From positions 86,490 through 150,489 of the forward strand of contig NZ_BSDI01000008.1 in assembly GCF_027923225.1 (NCBI RefSeq): a stretch of DNA of 64,000 bases. Direction: 5' to 3'. Position numbers and translations under genes: made by a program. The notes under the pieces were generated by a model. The model worked only from the letters and a program-made list of their open reading frames with translations, ran no database searches and was not told the origin of the DNA. The DNA is from Phytohabitans aurantiacus. Lineage in GTDB: Bacteria > Actinomycetota > Actinomycetes > Mycobacteriales > Micromonosporaceae. This document shows positions 8,244-16,826 of this stretch, in pieces (the stretch's first letter is position 1; each line of letters begins with the position of its first letter).

Positions 8244-9740
8244 TCAGTGCATCGTCGGGAAGTGGTAGCTGGCACCGGCAGGGTGCGACACGTGCGGCCA
8301 CCGTGAGGTGACCACCTTCGCGCGGGTGTAGAACGAGATGCCCTCGGGCCCGTGCACGTGCTTGTCGCCGAAGAGCGAGTCCTTCCAACCGCCGAACGAG
8401 TAGTACGCCATCGGCACCGGAATGGGGACGTTGATGCCGATCATTCCAACCTGGACACCGCGCTGGAACCTGCGCGCCGCCTCGCCACTGGAGGTGAAGA
8501 TGGCGGTGCCGTTGCCGTACGGGTTCGCGTTGATCAGCGCGATGGCCTCGTCCACGGTGTCGGCCCGCAGCACCGACAGCACGGGACCGAAAATCTCCTC
8601 GCGGTACACGTCCATCTCCGGGGTGACCGCGTCGACAACGGTCGGCCCCACGAAGAAGCCGTCCTCGTACCCGGGCACCACCAGGCCGCGGCCGTCGACC
8701 GCGATCCGGGCGCCCTGCCGCTCGCCGGAGTCGATGAACCCGACGATCCGGTCCCGAGCCGCGCTCGTCACGACCGGCCCCATCTCGCTGGACGCGTCGC
8801 GCCCCGGGCCGACCTTCACCGCGGCCGCCTTGGCACTGACCGCTTCGAGCAGCGCCTCGCCCGCGTCACCGACCGCCACGGTCGCGGAGATCGCCATGCA
8901 GCGCTCCCCCGCCGAGCCGAACGCGGCGGCCACCAGGTGGTCCGAGGCGTAGTCGACGTCGGCGTCCGGCAGCACGATCGCGTGGTTCTTGGCGCCGCCG
9001 AGCGCCTGCACCCGCTTGCCGCTGGCGGTGCCGCGCTCGTGGATGTACCGGGCGATCGGCGTGGAGCCCACAAAGGACACCGCCGCCACGTCGGGGTGGT
9101 CGAGCAGCGCGTCGACCGACTCCTTGTCGCCGTGCACCACGTTGAAGACACCGTCGGGCAGACCGGCCTCGGCCCACAGCTGCGCCACGAGCAGCGATGC
9201 GGACGGATCCCGCTCACTCGGCTTCAGCACGAAGGTGTTGCCGCACGCGATGGCGATCGGGTGCATCCACATCGGCACCATCACCGGGAAGTTGAACGGG
9301 GTGATGCCGGCGACCACGCCCAGCGGCTCGCGGAACGAGTACGTGTCGACGCCGGTGGAGACCTGGTCGGAGAAGTCACCCTTGAGCAGATGCGGGATGC
9401 CACAGGCGAACTCGACCACCTCCAGCCCGCGCTGCACCTCACCGCGTGCGTCCGACACCACCTTGCCGTGCTCGTCCGAGATGACCTCGGCGAGCTCGTC
9501 CATGCGGCGGTTGACCAGTTCCCGGAACGAGAACAGCACCTTCGCCCGCCTGCTCAGCGACGACTGCGACCACTCGACGAACGCGGCCTTCGCGGTGCGC
9601 ACCGCCTCGTCGACGTCGTCCGCCCCGCCCAGGACGACCTCCGCCTGCTGCTGGCCGGTGGCCGGGTTCCAGACCGCGCCGCGCCGGGTTGCCGCGCCAG
9701 CGGTCAGCTTGCCGCCGATCCAGTGCTCGATGGTCCTCAC
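8244..9740 (-). CDS. iolA: CoA-acylating methylmalonate-semialdehyde dehydrogenase
   Basis: 498 residues (mmsA/iolA family). The GTG at 9740 overlaps the iolD stop (GTGA); the longer frame to 9854 adds an improbable Arg-rich leader. The sequence opens TIEHWIGGKLTAGAATRRGA, contains the NAD-binding VSFVGSTPIARYIHERG, and has GSAGERCMAISATVAVG carrying the catalytic Cys, as in MMSDH. It converts malonate semialdehyde (from the aldolase step) to acetyl-CoA and CO2, or methylmalonate semialdehyde to propionyl-CoA, ending the inositol pathway. Confidence 0.92.
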   Translation of the reverse strand: MRTIEHWIGGKLTAGAATRRGAVWNPATGQQQAEVVLGGADDVDEAVRTAKAAFVEWSQSSLSRRAKVLFSFRELVNRRMDELAEVISDEHGKVVSDARGEVQRGLEVVEFACGIPHLLKGDFSDQVSTGVDTYSFREPLGVVAGITPFNFPVMVPMWMHPIAIACGNTFVLKPSERDPSASLLVAQLWAEAGLPDGVFNVVHGDKESVDALLDHPDVAAVSFVGSTPIARYIHERGTASGKRVQALGGAKNHAIVLPDADVDYASDHLVAAAFGSAGERCMAISATVAVGDAGEALLEAVSAKAAAVKVGPGRDASSEMGPVVTSAARDRIVGFIDSGERQGARIAVDGRGLVVPGYEDGFFVGPTVVDAVTPEMDVYREEIFGPVLSVLRADTVDEAIALINANPYGNGTAIFTSSGEAARRFQRGVQVGMIGINVPIPVPMAYYSFGGWKDSLFGDKHVHGPEGISFYTRAKVVTSRWPHVSHPAGASYHFPTMH

Positions 9741-11620
9741 TGCTTCGTTCCCCTCAGGTATGACCGCTGGTTTGTCTTCGCGGCCTCGTACTGCTTGCGG
9801 GCCTGCCGGGTGGCGTCCAGTTCGGACACCTCGGCGACCGGTACGTCCCACCACGCCTCGCTGCTCGGCGAGTAGACGAGCGGGTCGGCGTCGACGTGGA
9901 CGAGCGTGGGCCCGTCGTGCGCCTTGGCGTCTTGTAGGGCCGCCCGCAGCTCGTCGACGCCCTTGGCACGCAACACCCGGACGCCGAGGCTCGCCGCGTT
10001 GGCGGCGAGGTCGACGGGCAGCACATCGCCGTCCAGCCTGCCGGTGTCGGGGTTGCGGTAGCGGTACCAGGTGCCGAAGCGCGGGGCGCCCACGCTCTCC
10101 GACAGCGCGCCGATCGACGCGAACCCGTGGTTCTGCACCAGCACCACGATGAGCTTCACCCGCTCCTGGACGGCGGTCACCAGCTCCTGCGACATCATCA
10201 GGTAGGAGCCATCACCCACCATCACAAACACATCCCGGTCAGGGCACGCCATCTTCGCGCCCAAGCCTCCTGCTATTTCGTATCCCATGCAGGAGTACCC
10301 GTACTCGACGTGGTAACCCTTCGGATCCCTGGTGCGCCACAGCTTGTGCAGGTCACCGGGCATCGAGCCGGCCGCGCACACCACCACGTCACGCGGCTCG
10401 GAGACCTCGTTGACGACCCCGATCACCTCGGACTGGGACGGCAACGGGCCGTGCCCCAGGTGGTACGCCCGCTCCACCGTCTCGTCCCACTCGGCGGCGA
10501 GCCGGCGCGCCTCCTCGCGGTACGCCGGGTCGACTGACCAGCCGCTCAGCGCCTCGGTCAGCGCCACGAGCGCCTCCCGGGCGTCCGCCACGACCGCGGC
10601 GCCGGCGTGCTTGGCGGCGTCGAAGGCGGCCACGTTGACGTTGACGAACCGCACGCCGCTCTCGGCGAACGCGGTGCGCGAGGCGGTGGTGAAGTCGCTG
10701 TACCGGGTGCCGATGCCGATGACCACGTCGGCCTGCCGGGCGATCTGGTTGGCGGCGGTGGTGCCGGTACTGCCGACCGCTCCCAGCGACAGTGGGTGGT
10801 CGTACCGCAGCGAACCCTTGCCCGCCTGGGTCTCGGCGACCGGTACGCCGGTGGCCTCGGCGAACAGCCGCAGCGCCTCGTTGGCGTCCGAATAGGACAC
10901 ACCACCGCCGGCGACGATCAGCGGACGGCGGGCCGACCGGATCAGCTCGACGGCGCGGGCCAGCGCGGCCGGCTCCGGCACCGGCCGCGGTACGTGCCAC
11001 ACCCGGTGCTCGAACAGCTCATCCGGCCAGTCGAACGCCTCGGCCTGTACGTCCTGCGGCAGCGCCACGGTCACCGCGCCGGTCTCCGCCGGATCGGTCA
11101 GCACCCGCATGGCGGACAGCAGCGCCGACGGCAACTGCTCCGGGCGCCACACGCGGTCGAAGTACCGGGACACGGGCCGGAACGCGTCGTTGACCGACAC
11201 GTCGTACTGGCGCGGGTCTTCCAGCTGCTGCAGCACGGGGTCGGCGACCCGGGTGGCGAACACGTCGCCGGGCAGCAGCAGCACGGGCAGCCGGTTGATG
11301 GTGGCCAGTGCGGCACCTGTCACCATGTTGGTGGCACCGGGACCGATCGACGACGTACAGGCCAGCGTGGTGAGGCGGTTGCGCATCCGGGAGTACGCGG
11401 CCGCGGCGTGCACCATCGCCTGCTCGTTGCGGGCCTGGAGGTACGGCAGCGCCCCGGGCGCGCTCAACTCGGCCTCCAGCAGCGCCTGGCCCAGCCCGGC
11501 CACGTTGCCGTGCCCGAAGATGCCGAAGCAGCCGTCGAACAGCTTCTGCTCGACGCCGTCCCGCTCGCTGTACTGCGCGGCGAGGAACCGGACTGTGGCC
11601 TGCGCGACGGTGAGTCTCAT
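9737..11620 (-). CDS. iolD: 3D-(3,5/4)-trihydroxycyclohexane-1,2-dione hydrolase
   Basis: 627 residues, a thiamine-diphosphate enzyme of the acetolactate-synthase fold that opens the inositol ring. Visible landmarks: FGHGNVAGLGQALLEA near the start, ACTSSIGPGATNMVTGAALA (ThDP PYR domain), and the C-terminal ThDP/Mg binding stretch FVMVGDGSYLMMSQELVTAV. The length matches IolD. The start ATG overlaps the iolB stop by 4 bp. It acts between the inosose dehydratase and IolB. Confidence 0.93.
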   Translation of the reverse strand: MRLTVAQATVRFLAAQYSERDGVEQKLFDGCFGIFGHGNVAGLGQALLEAELSAPGALPYLQARNEQAMVHAAAAYSRMRNRLTTLACTSSIGPGATNMVTGAALATINRLPVLLLPGDVFATRVADPVLQQLEDPRQYDVSVNDAFRPVSRYFDRVWRPEQLPSALLSAMRVLTDPAETGAVTVALPQDVQAEAFDWPDELFEHRVWHVPRPVPEPAALARAVELIRSARRPLIVAGGGVSYSDANEALRLFAEATGVPVAETQAGKGSLRYDHPLSLGAVGSTGTTAANQIARQADVVIGIGTRYSDFTTASRTAFAESGVRFVNVNVAAFDAAKHAGAAVVADAREALVALTEALSGWSVDPAYREEARRLAAEWDETVERAYHLGHGPLPSQSEVIGVVNEVSEPRDVVVCAAGSMPGDLHKLWRTRDPKGYHVEYGYSCMGYEIAGGLGAKMACPDRDVFVMVGDGSYLMMSQELVTAVQERVKLIVVLVQNHGFASIGALSESVGAPRFGTWYRYRNPDTGRLDGDVLPVDLAANAASLGVRVLRAKGVDELRAALQDAKAHDGPTLVHVDADPLVYSPSSEAWWDVPVAEVSELDATRQARKQYEAAKTNQRSYLRGTKQ

Positions 11621-12468
11621 CCCTTGTTACCCCCACTGAGCTCACTGCTCGGGCTCCGCCCGAAGGGAAGTCGTGCGTCCACGGGCTGGTCTGCCCAGGT
11701 GCCGCGGATCCAGCCGTGCGCCGGGTCGTCGCAGACCAGCCACGCGCGCTCGTCCGCTGGACCGGCCATCACGTTGAGGTAGTACAGGTCGTAGCCGGGC
11801 GCGGCCATCGAGGGCCCGTGCCAGCCGTGCGGCACCAACACGACGTCGCCGCTTCGCACCTCGGCGAGCACGTCGATGCCTTCGCCGTAGACCCTTTGGT
11901 ACGCCGGGCCGTCGCCGGAGATCTCGAAGTAGTAGATCTCCTCCAGCACGGACTCGCCGGGCCGGTCCTCGTCGTGCTTGTGCGGCGGGTACGACGACCA
12001 GTTGCCGGCCGGGGTCAGCACCTCGCAGGCGATCAGCCGGTCGGCGAAGGGGAAGGCGTCGGGAGTACCAAAGTTGTTGACCTGGCGCGAGCAGTTGCCG
12101 GCGCCGCGCAGCTCGACCGGCACGTCGCTCTTCGCGATGTACCGGGGTTCGAGCCGGCGCCGCGCCCGCGCGGCCGCGACCGCGAAGCGCCCACCGTCCA
12201 CACTCGACACGGTGACCGTGGAGTCCCGCGGCACGTAGGCCACATCGGTGGGGCCGGCGAACACATCCGGCCGCCCCTCCAGCTCGGCGGTGAACCCGTC
12301 ACACGACACCGCACACGCCCCGGCCAGCGGGACGACCATTATCTCCTCGTCACCCGTCGCGAACTCCCGCGCGCCGCCGGGCGCGAGCTCCAGGACGCGC
12401 AGCCCCGAGTACGCCCAACCCGCCGACTCGGGCGTGACCTCTGTGCACCGTGGCAGGTGGTATTTCAT
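11617..12468 (-). CDS. iolB: 5-deoxy-glucuronate isomerase
   Basis: 283 residues starting at the ATG at 12468 (MKYHLPRCTEVT), which overlaps the upstream stop as ATGA. A bicupin protein. The metal-binding cupin residues are visible in YPPHKHDEDRPGESVLEEIY and PHGWHGPSMAAPGYDLYYLN. It isomerises 5-deoxy-D-glucuronate to 2-deoxy-5-keto-D-gluconate. The N-terminal ~40 codons beyond 12468 in the same frame belong to the neighbouring gene's shadow. Confidence 0.93.
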   Translation of the reverse strand: MKYHLPRCTEVTPESAGWAYSGLRVLELAPGGAREFATGDEEIMVVPLAGACAVSCDGFTAELEGRPDVFAGPTDVAYVPRDSTVTVSSVDGGRFAVAAARARRRLEPRYIAKSDVPVELRGAGNCSRQVNNFGTPDAFPFADRLIACEVLTPAGNWSSYPPHKHDEDRPGESVLEEIYYFEISGDGPAYQRVYGEGIDVLAEVRSGDVVLVPHGWHGPSMAAPGYDLYYLNVMAGPADERAWLVCDDPAHGWIRGTWADQPVDARLPFGRSPSSELSGGNKG

Positions 12469-13328
12469 AGCAGGCTCACCGCCGTGTCGACCGCGAGGGC
12501 CACGTCGTCGTCGCTCGGGTAGAGCAGCGACCGGCCGGCCACAATCCCCTTGACCGTGGGCAGTTGCAACGCCTTCTGCCACCCCTCGAACGCGGCGTCC
12601 CGGTCGGCCGGGACCTCACCGCCCAGCAGCAGCGCCGGCAGCGTCGAGGCGGCCATCACCCGCTCCATGTCCGGCACCACCGGCACCTTGAGCCACGTGT
12701 ACGCCGACGTGCCGCCCAGCCCCGACGCCACCGCGATCGCGCGGATCATCGCCTCCGAGGTCAGGTCGTTGTGTACCCGGCCGTCGACGCGGTGCGAGAT
12801 GAACGGCTCGACCATCGCCATCCGCTTGTGCGCGGCCAGCTCGTCGACCGCCCGCGCGCTGGCCTCCATCGTGGACACCGTCGCCGGGTCTTCCGGGTCG
12901 ATGCGCAGCAGCATCTTGCCGCCGTCGAAGCGCATGCCGGCGATCGCGTCGGCGCTGTACCCGGTGAACCGATCGTCCATTTCGAACACCGTGCCGGCGA
13001 GGCCACCGCGGTTCATCGAACCGATGACGACCTTGCCCTCCAGCGCACCGAGCAGCAGCAGGTCTTCCAGGATGTCCGCGGTGCCCAGCACGCCGTCGAC
13101 CCCGGGGCGCGACAGCGCCACGCACAGCCGCTCCAGCAGGTCGGCGCGGTCCGCCATGGCGAGTGGACGGCTACCGGCCCGCAGCGCGCCGCGGGCCGGA
13201 TGGTCGGCGGCCACGAGCACCAGCCGGCCGCCGATCACGCCGGGCCGGCGCCGGTGCGCCGCTTCCGCGATCGCGGCGGGCTTGTGCACCCGCGTCCGCA
13301 CGATCTCCATCAGGTGGTCAGCGAACAT
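12465..13328 (-). CDS. Cgl0159-type (beta/alpha)8 aldolase-like protein of the inositol pathway
   Basis: 287 residues from the ATG at 13328, which overlaps the end of iolC by 11 bp. The sequence has a class I aldolase-like TIM-barrel look: GGRLVLVAADHPARGALRAG, GVDGVLGTADILEDLLLLGA, LLRIDPEDPATVSTM, MVEPFISHR. In Corynebacterium a homologous gene (Cgl0159 family) lies beside iolC in the inositol cluster. No canonical iolJ is present here, so it is the best candidate for cleaving 2-deoxy-5-keto-gluconate-6-phosphate to DHAP and malonate semialdehyde. That reaction is an inference from context. Confidence 0.75.
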   Translation of the reverse strand: MFADHLMEIVRTRVHKPAAIAEAAHRRRPGVIGGRLVLVAADHPARGALRAGSRPLAMADRADLLERLCVALSRPGVDGVLGTADILEDLLLLGALEGKVVIGSMNRGGLAGTVFEMDDRFTGYSADAIAGMRFDGGKMLLRIDPEDPATVSTMEASARAVDELAAHKRMAMVEPFISHRVDGRVHNDLTSEAMIRAIAVASGLGGTSAYTWLKVPVVPDMERVMAASTLPALLLGGEVPADRDAAFEGWQKALQLPTVKGIVAGRSLLYPSDDDVALAVDTAVSLL

Positions 13329-14274
13329 CCAACTTCCCCGTTTCCAATACCTCTGCCGTGGTGGGCATCGCGTCCGAGCACGCCAGCCGGCCGGCGACGA
13401 TCGCGCCCGCGACGTTCGCGAAGCGCATGACGTCTCCGGTGTCCCATCCGGACAGCAGCCCGTGGCACAGTGCTCCGCCGAACGCGTCGCCCGCGCCGAG
13501 TCCATTCACGACCTCGACCGGGAACGGCGGCACTTCCACCGCGCCGTTCGCGTCGACCGCCAGCACGCCGCGCGGCCCCTGCTTGACGACGGCGAGGTCG
13601 GCGCCCCGGTCCCGCAGGGCCTTCGCGGCGGCGGCCGGCTCGCGCTCGGCCACGGCGGTGAAGCACTCGTCGAGGTTGCCGACCGCGACCGTCGCATACG
13701 GCAACGCCTCCTGGATCCAGCGGCGGGCCTCTTCGCGCGAGGGCCAGAACATCGGCCGGTAGTCCAGGTCGAGCACGGTGATTCCGGCACGGTCGCGGGC
13801 CTTCAGCGCGGCCAGCGTCGCGGACCGGCTCGGCTCCTCGCAGAGCCCGGTGCCGGTCACCCAGAACACGCCAGCGGCGCGGATCGCGTCGAGGTCGAGC
13901 TCGTCCTCCCTGATCTGCAGATCAGGAGCCGTCGGGTACCGGTAGAAGTACAGCGGGAAGTCGTCCGGCGGGAAGATCTCGCAGAACGTCACCGGGGTGG
14001 GCAGGTGCTCGACCGGTGTCACGTACCGGTCGTCGACCCCGTACCCGCGCAGTGCCTTGTGGATGAACTCGCCGAACGGGTCGGCACCCGTGCGGCTGAT
14101 GACCGCCGCCCGCTGGCCGTGGCGGGCGGCGGCCACCGCCACATTCGTGGCACTGCCTCCGAGGTACTTGCCGAACGTCTCCACCTCGGCCAGCCCCACG
14201 CCGACCTGGAGCGGATAGATGTCGACCCCGATCCGCCCCATCGTCAGCACGTCGAACGTGCTGAATGCATTCAT
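13318..14274 (-). CDS. iolC: 5-dehydro-2-deoxygluconokinase (PfkB family)
   Basis: 318 residues. PfkB signatures: TFGKYLGGSATNVAVAAARH near the N-terminus (substrate binding) and VVNGLGAGDAFGGALCHGLL near residue 260, holding the anion hole and catalytic Asp. It phosphorylates 2-deoxy-5-keto-D-gluconate. The ATG overlaps the upstream gene's stop by 4 bp, and the 3' end overlaps the aldolase-like gene by 11 bp, so translation is probably coupled on both sides. Confidence 0.92.
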   Translation of the reverse strand: MNAFSTFDVLTMGRIGVDIYPLQVGVGLAEVETFGKYLGGSATNVAVAAARHGQRAAVISRTGADPFGEFIHKALRGYGVDDRYVTPVEHLPTPVTFCEIFPPDDFPLYFYRYPTAPDLQIREDELDLDAIRAAGVFWVTGTGLCEEPSRSATLAALKARDRAGITVLDLDYRPMFWPSREEARRWIQEALPYATVAVGNLDECFTAVAEREPAAAAKALRDRGADLAVVKQGPRGVLAVDANGAVEVPPFPVEVVNGLGAGDAFGGALCHGLLSGWDTGDVMRFANVAGAIVAGRLACSDAMPTTAEVLETGKLDVR

Positions 14275-15128
14275 CTGATGCCCCGCAGATACTCCACACT
14301 GGACAGCACATCGGCCAGCGGGTCGGCGTCAGGCCCGTCGAGCACCTTGTCCTGCTCCAGGACGAACCAGCCCTGGTACCCGGAGGCGACCAGCCCGCGC
14401 ACGATCGCCGGTACGTCCACATCGCCCTCGCCCAGCGGCCGGTAGATGCCGGCGCGCACGGCGTCGGTGTACGTCAGCTCGCCCGCGCGCACCCGTGCCG
14501 CCAGGGCCGCGTCGACGTCCTTGAGGTGCACGTGCTCGATCCGCTCCGGCGCCTTCGCCGCCAGCGCCGCCGGATCGGTGCCACCGATCAGCAGGTGCCC
14601 GGTGTCGAGGCACAGCGGGATGCGCGAGTCGGCGAGCACCCGCTCGACCTCCGGCGCGCGCTCCACCATCGTGCCCACGTGCGGGTGCAGCGTCGCGGTC
14701 AGCCCGGTCTCCGCCACCACACCGACGGCGGCGTCCAGATTGGACAGCAGTGACCGCCAGCCGCGCTCGTCCAGGTCGGGGCGGGAGTCGTACCCCGAGC
14801 CACCGGTGTCGGCGGCCAGAACCACCACCTCCGCGCCGCCCTCGGCGAAGCTCTCAGCCGTACGGCGCAACGCCGGCAGCGGATCGTGGTCCGGATCGTG
14901 CAACACCACCGGCACGAACCCGCCGACCGGACCCAGCCCGTACGTCGACAGCAGCGCGGTGCGCGCCTTGGCGTCTTCGGGCAGGTATCCGTCTGGCCCG
15001 AATTCGGCCGCCGTGATGCCGGCTTCGCGCATCTCGGCCAGTACCCGCTCGGCCGGCAGCTGGTAGCCCCACCCGGGGACCTCGCACACGCCCCACGAGA
15101 TGGGCGCGCCCGCAATGTTGACCCTCAC
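14271..15128 (-). CDS. IolE-like TIM-barrel protein (inosose dehydratase candidate)
   Basis: 285 residues from a GTG at 15128 overlapping the preceding stop (GTGA). Sugar-phosphate isomerase/epimerase (AP endonuclease 2) fold. The opening NIAGAPISWGVCEVPGWGYQ and ITAAEFGPDGYLPED match the start of inosose dehydratases. LHPHVGTMVE and LCLDTGHLLIGG supply the expected metal ligands. No other iolE candidate lies in the operon, so dehydration of scyllo-inosose is the likely role. IolI (inosose isomerase) or IolH are alternatives in the same superfamily. Confidence 0.78.
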   Translation of the reverse strand: MRVNIAGAPISWGVCEVPGWGYQLPAERVLAEMREAGITAAEFGPDGYLPEDAKARTALLSTYGLGPVGGFVPVVLHDPDHDPLPALRRTAESFAEGGAEVVVLAADTGGSGYDSRPDLDERGWRSLLSNLDAAVGVVAETGLTATLHPHVGTMVERAPEVERVLADSRIPLCLDTGHLLIGGTDPAALAAKAPERIEHVHLKDVDAALAARVRAGELTYTDAVRAGIYRPLGEGDVDVPAIVRGLVASGYQGWFVLEQDKVLDGPDADPLADVLSSVEYLRGIR

Positions 15129-16132
15129 CGGCGCACCTCCGCGACCGCGACGGGACGGTGCTCGCGACGCGACCGGTCGCACGCCTCGGCGACGTAGAAC
15201 GCCTCCAGCGCGTCCGCCACCGTGCACGGCGAATCCGCCTTGCCCGCCACCAGGTCGGTGAAGGCGGTCAGTTCGGCGATGTACGCCGCGCGGAAGCGCT
15301 CCATGAAGTTCGGGTACGCCGTGCCGGCCGGCCACGCCACACCCGGCTCGGCCGAACGCAACGGCAGCCGGTCGTCCAGCCCGACGGAGACGCTGTCTTT
15401 CGCGCCCAGTACCTCCAGCCGCACGTCGTATCCGGCGGCGTTGTACCGGGTACCGGATACCAGCGCGATCGTGTCATCGTCGAGCGTCAGCACCGCGGCG
15501 CTCGTGTCGATGTCGTCCGCCTCCCGGAAGAAGTCTTCACCCCGGTTGGCACCCACCGCGTACACCTCGACCACCTCGCGGCCGGTGACCCAGCGGATGA
15601 TGTCAAAATCGTGCACGCTGCAATCCTTGAAGAACCCACCCGACGTCGCGATGTACTCCGCGGACGGCGGCGCCGGGTCCAGCGTGCCCGCCCGCAGCGT
15701 GTGCACCCAGCCCAGCCGTCCACTCTGGACAGCATCACGCGCCGCGGTGAAGCCCGCGTCGAAGCGCCGCTGAAAACCAATATGCACCGGCACCGTCGAC
15801 CGCGCCACCTGATCAAGCACCGCGAGCGTGCCCGCCACGTCCGGCGCGACCGGCTTCTCGCAGAACACCGGCAGCCCCGCCTCGACCGCTTCCAGGATCA
15901 GCCCCGCGTGCGCGTCGGTCGCGGCCGCGATGGCCAGCCCGTCGATCCCGGCGCTGAACAGCTCCGCGGGCGTCTCCACCGCGGTCACCGACCCGCCGAG
16001 CTTGGCCGCGACGCTGGCCGCCCGGTCCGGGTCGGCATCGGCCACCACGAGCGACTCGACATGATCGAGCCCTCTCAGTGTCTCGGCGTGAAAAGCACCG
16101 ATCCGGCCGACGCCGGCGAGTCCGATGCGCAT
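15125..16132 (-). CDS. Gfo/Idh/MocA oxidoreductase, first gene of the inositol operon
   Basis: 335 residues: Rossmann motif IGLAGVGRIGAFHAETL, EKP motif VFCEKPVAPDVA, and the catalytic-region block GGFFKDCSVHDFDIIRW typical of inositol dehydrogenases. An AGGAGG ribosome-binding site lies 8 bases before the ATG. Being promoter-proximal and paired with another family member at 4439-5431, it could use a different inositol stereoisomer (scyllo or D-chiro) or be the main myo-inositol enzyme. Sequence alone does not decide. Confidence 0.8.
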   Translation of the reverse strand: MRIGLAGVGRIGAFHAETLRGLDHVESLVVADADPDRAASVAAKLGGSVTAVETPAELFSAGIDGLAIAAATDAHAGLILEAVEAGLPVFCEKPVAPDVAGTLAVLDQVARSTVPVHIGFQRRFDAGFTAARDAVQSGRLGWVHTLRAGTLDPAPPSAEYIATSGGFFKDCSVHDFDIIRWVTGREVVEVYAVGANRGEDFFREADDIDTSAAVLTLDDDTIALVSGTRYNAAGYDVRLEVLGAKDSVSVGLDDRLPLRSAEPGVAWPAGTAYPNFMERFRAAYIAELTAFTDLVAGKADSPCTVADALEAFYVAEACDRSRREHRPVAVAEVRR

Positions 16133-16182
16133 GGATGCGGCCTCCTGGATTTCTGAAAAGTGGCAGCTCTGTTACGCCCACT

Positions 16183-16209
16183 GTTCTATCCAGCCCGCGA
16201 CTTTGTCAA
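16183..16209 (-). promoter_or_regulatory. Candidate promoter of the inositol operon
   Basis: On the minus strand a perfect -35 hexamer TTGACA (16209-16204) is followed after 15 bp by TAGAAC (16188-16183), a fair -10. This is about 50 bp upstream of the first start codon. The spacing is short of the usual 17, so the -10 assignment is uncertain. It lies in an AT-rich patch that is unusual for this DNA. Confidence 0.5.
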
Positions 16210-16224
16210 TACATACTAACCACC

Positions 16225-16237
16225 TAACACCCTGTTA
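16225..16237. promoter_or_regulatory. Candidate regulator-binding palindrome upstream of the inositol promoter
   Basis: TAACA-CCC-TGTTA, a perfect 5-3-5 inverted repeat 15 bp upstream of the -35. A further TAACAG half-site occurs on the minus strand in the leader (about 16170-16175). Size and position suit a GntR-type operator, with the distal GntR gene as the obvious protein. This is inference. Confidence 0.35.
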
Positions 16238-16258
16238 CCCGCCACAGCCCTCGCCCTG

Positions 16259-16322
16259 CGCCGATCTTGCAGTTGTCATGTCGAAGTGCCCGATTTGGGC
16301 CCTGAGAACCGCAAGATCGGCG
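16259..16322. repeat. 12-bp inverted repeat in the inositol upstream region
   Basis: CGCCGATCTTGC (16259-16270) and GCAAGATCGGCG (16311-16322) are perfect inverted copies 40 bp apart. The outer eight bases (CGCCGATC) are the same as the ends of the 84-bp repeats nearby, which may mean a diverged relative. Between 16323 and 16490 I see no gene or further structure. Confidence 0.5.
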
Positions 16323-16490
16323 GGCGTGTGGGGCTGTGCGGCGCCAGCGGGCGGGCCCCGCGCGCGGCGGGCGGCCGCGAGCGCCGCTCACCAGAGCAGC
16401 CGCAACCGCAACCCTCGACCTTCCGCCCCGCGCGCCCCGCGCGCGTCCGCCCCCAGGCCAGCCCAGCACGGCGTGTCGCCACGCCCTACC

Positions 16491-16574
16491 CGCCGATCAA
16501 GGGCGAATGCACGCGGTTGGATCGCTACACCGCGTGCATTCGCCCTTGATCCATGCGAATGCCCTTGATCGGCG
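16491..16574 (+). repeat. 84-bp palindromic repeat, copy 1 (reference copy)
   Basis: Left arm begins GATCAAGGGCGAATGCACG (from 16495) and is repeated inverted and perfectly for 22 bp at 16530-16551 around a 13-base loop. A third arm (GCGAATGCCCTTGATCGGCG, ending at 16574) then pairs with the outer left end (CGCCGATCAAGGGC, 16491-16504). Eight more copies occur in this window. Orientation is defined with the long hairpin first and the third arm last. It lies in the non-coding gap upstream of the inositol operon. Confidence 0.9.
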
Positions 16575-16657
16575 CGCAGGGCGCGGCGCGCACCACGCAG
16601 GACGCGGCCCGCACCGCGCAGGATGCGGCCCGCACCGCGCAGGGCGCGGCCCGCACC
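16574..16657. repeat. 21-bp G+C-rich tandem repeat, about four units
   Basis: Four near-identical 21-bp units (consensus GCGCAGGACGCGGCCCGCAC plus C) start immediately at the edge of repeat copy 1. They keep a 21-bp period that could be read through as codons, but no ribosome-binding site or gene is apparent. Confidence 0.75.
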
Positions 16658-16742
16658 GCGCATGGGCGCGGCGACACGCCGCCGCCAGCCCCTCAACCCC
16701 GGCGGGCTAGCCCCAGCCACGACGGCGCGCCGCGCCCCGAAT

Positions 16743-16826
16743 CGCCGATCAAGGACGTTCGTGCTGATCGAGGGCAAATGCACGCGGAATCGCGATCGAA
16801 TCACGTGCGTTCGCCCTTGATCGGCG
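16743..16826 (-). repeat. 84-bp palindromic repeat, copy 2
   Basis: Inverted orientation relative to copy 1, with outer ends CGCC/GGCG. It overlaps the 3' end of the PAP2 gene and provides that gene's last 26 codons and stop. The arms carry several transitions (for example TGATCGAGGGCAAATGCACG in one arm), leaving mostly wobble or A.C oppositions. Confidence 0.88.
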
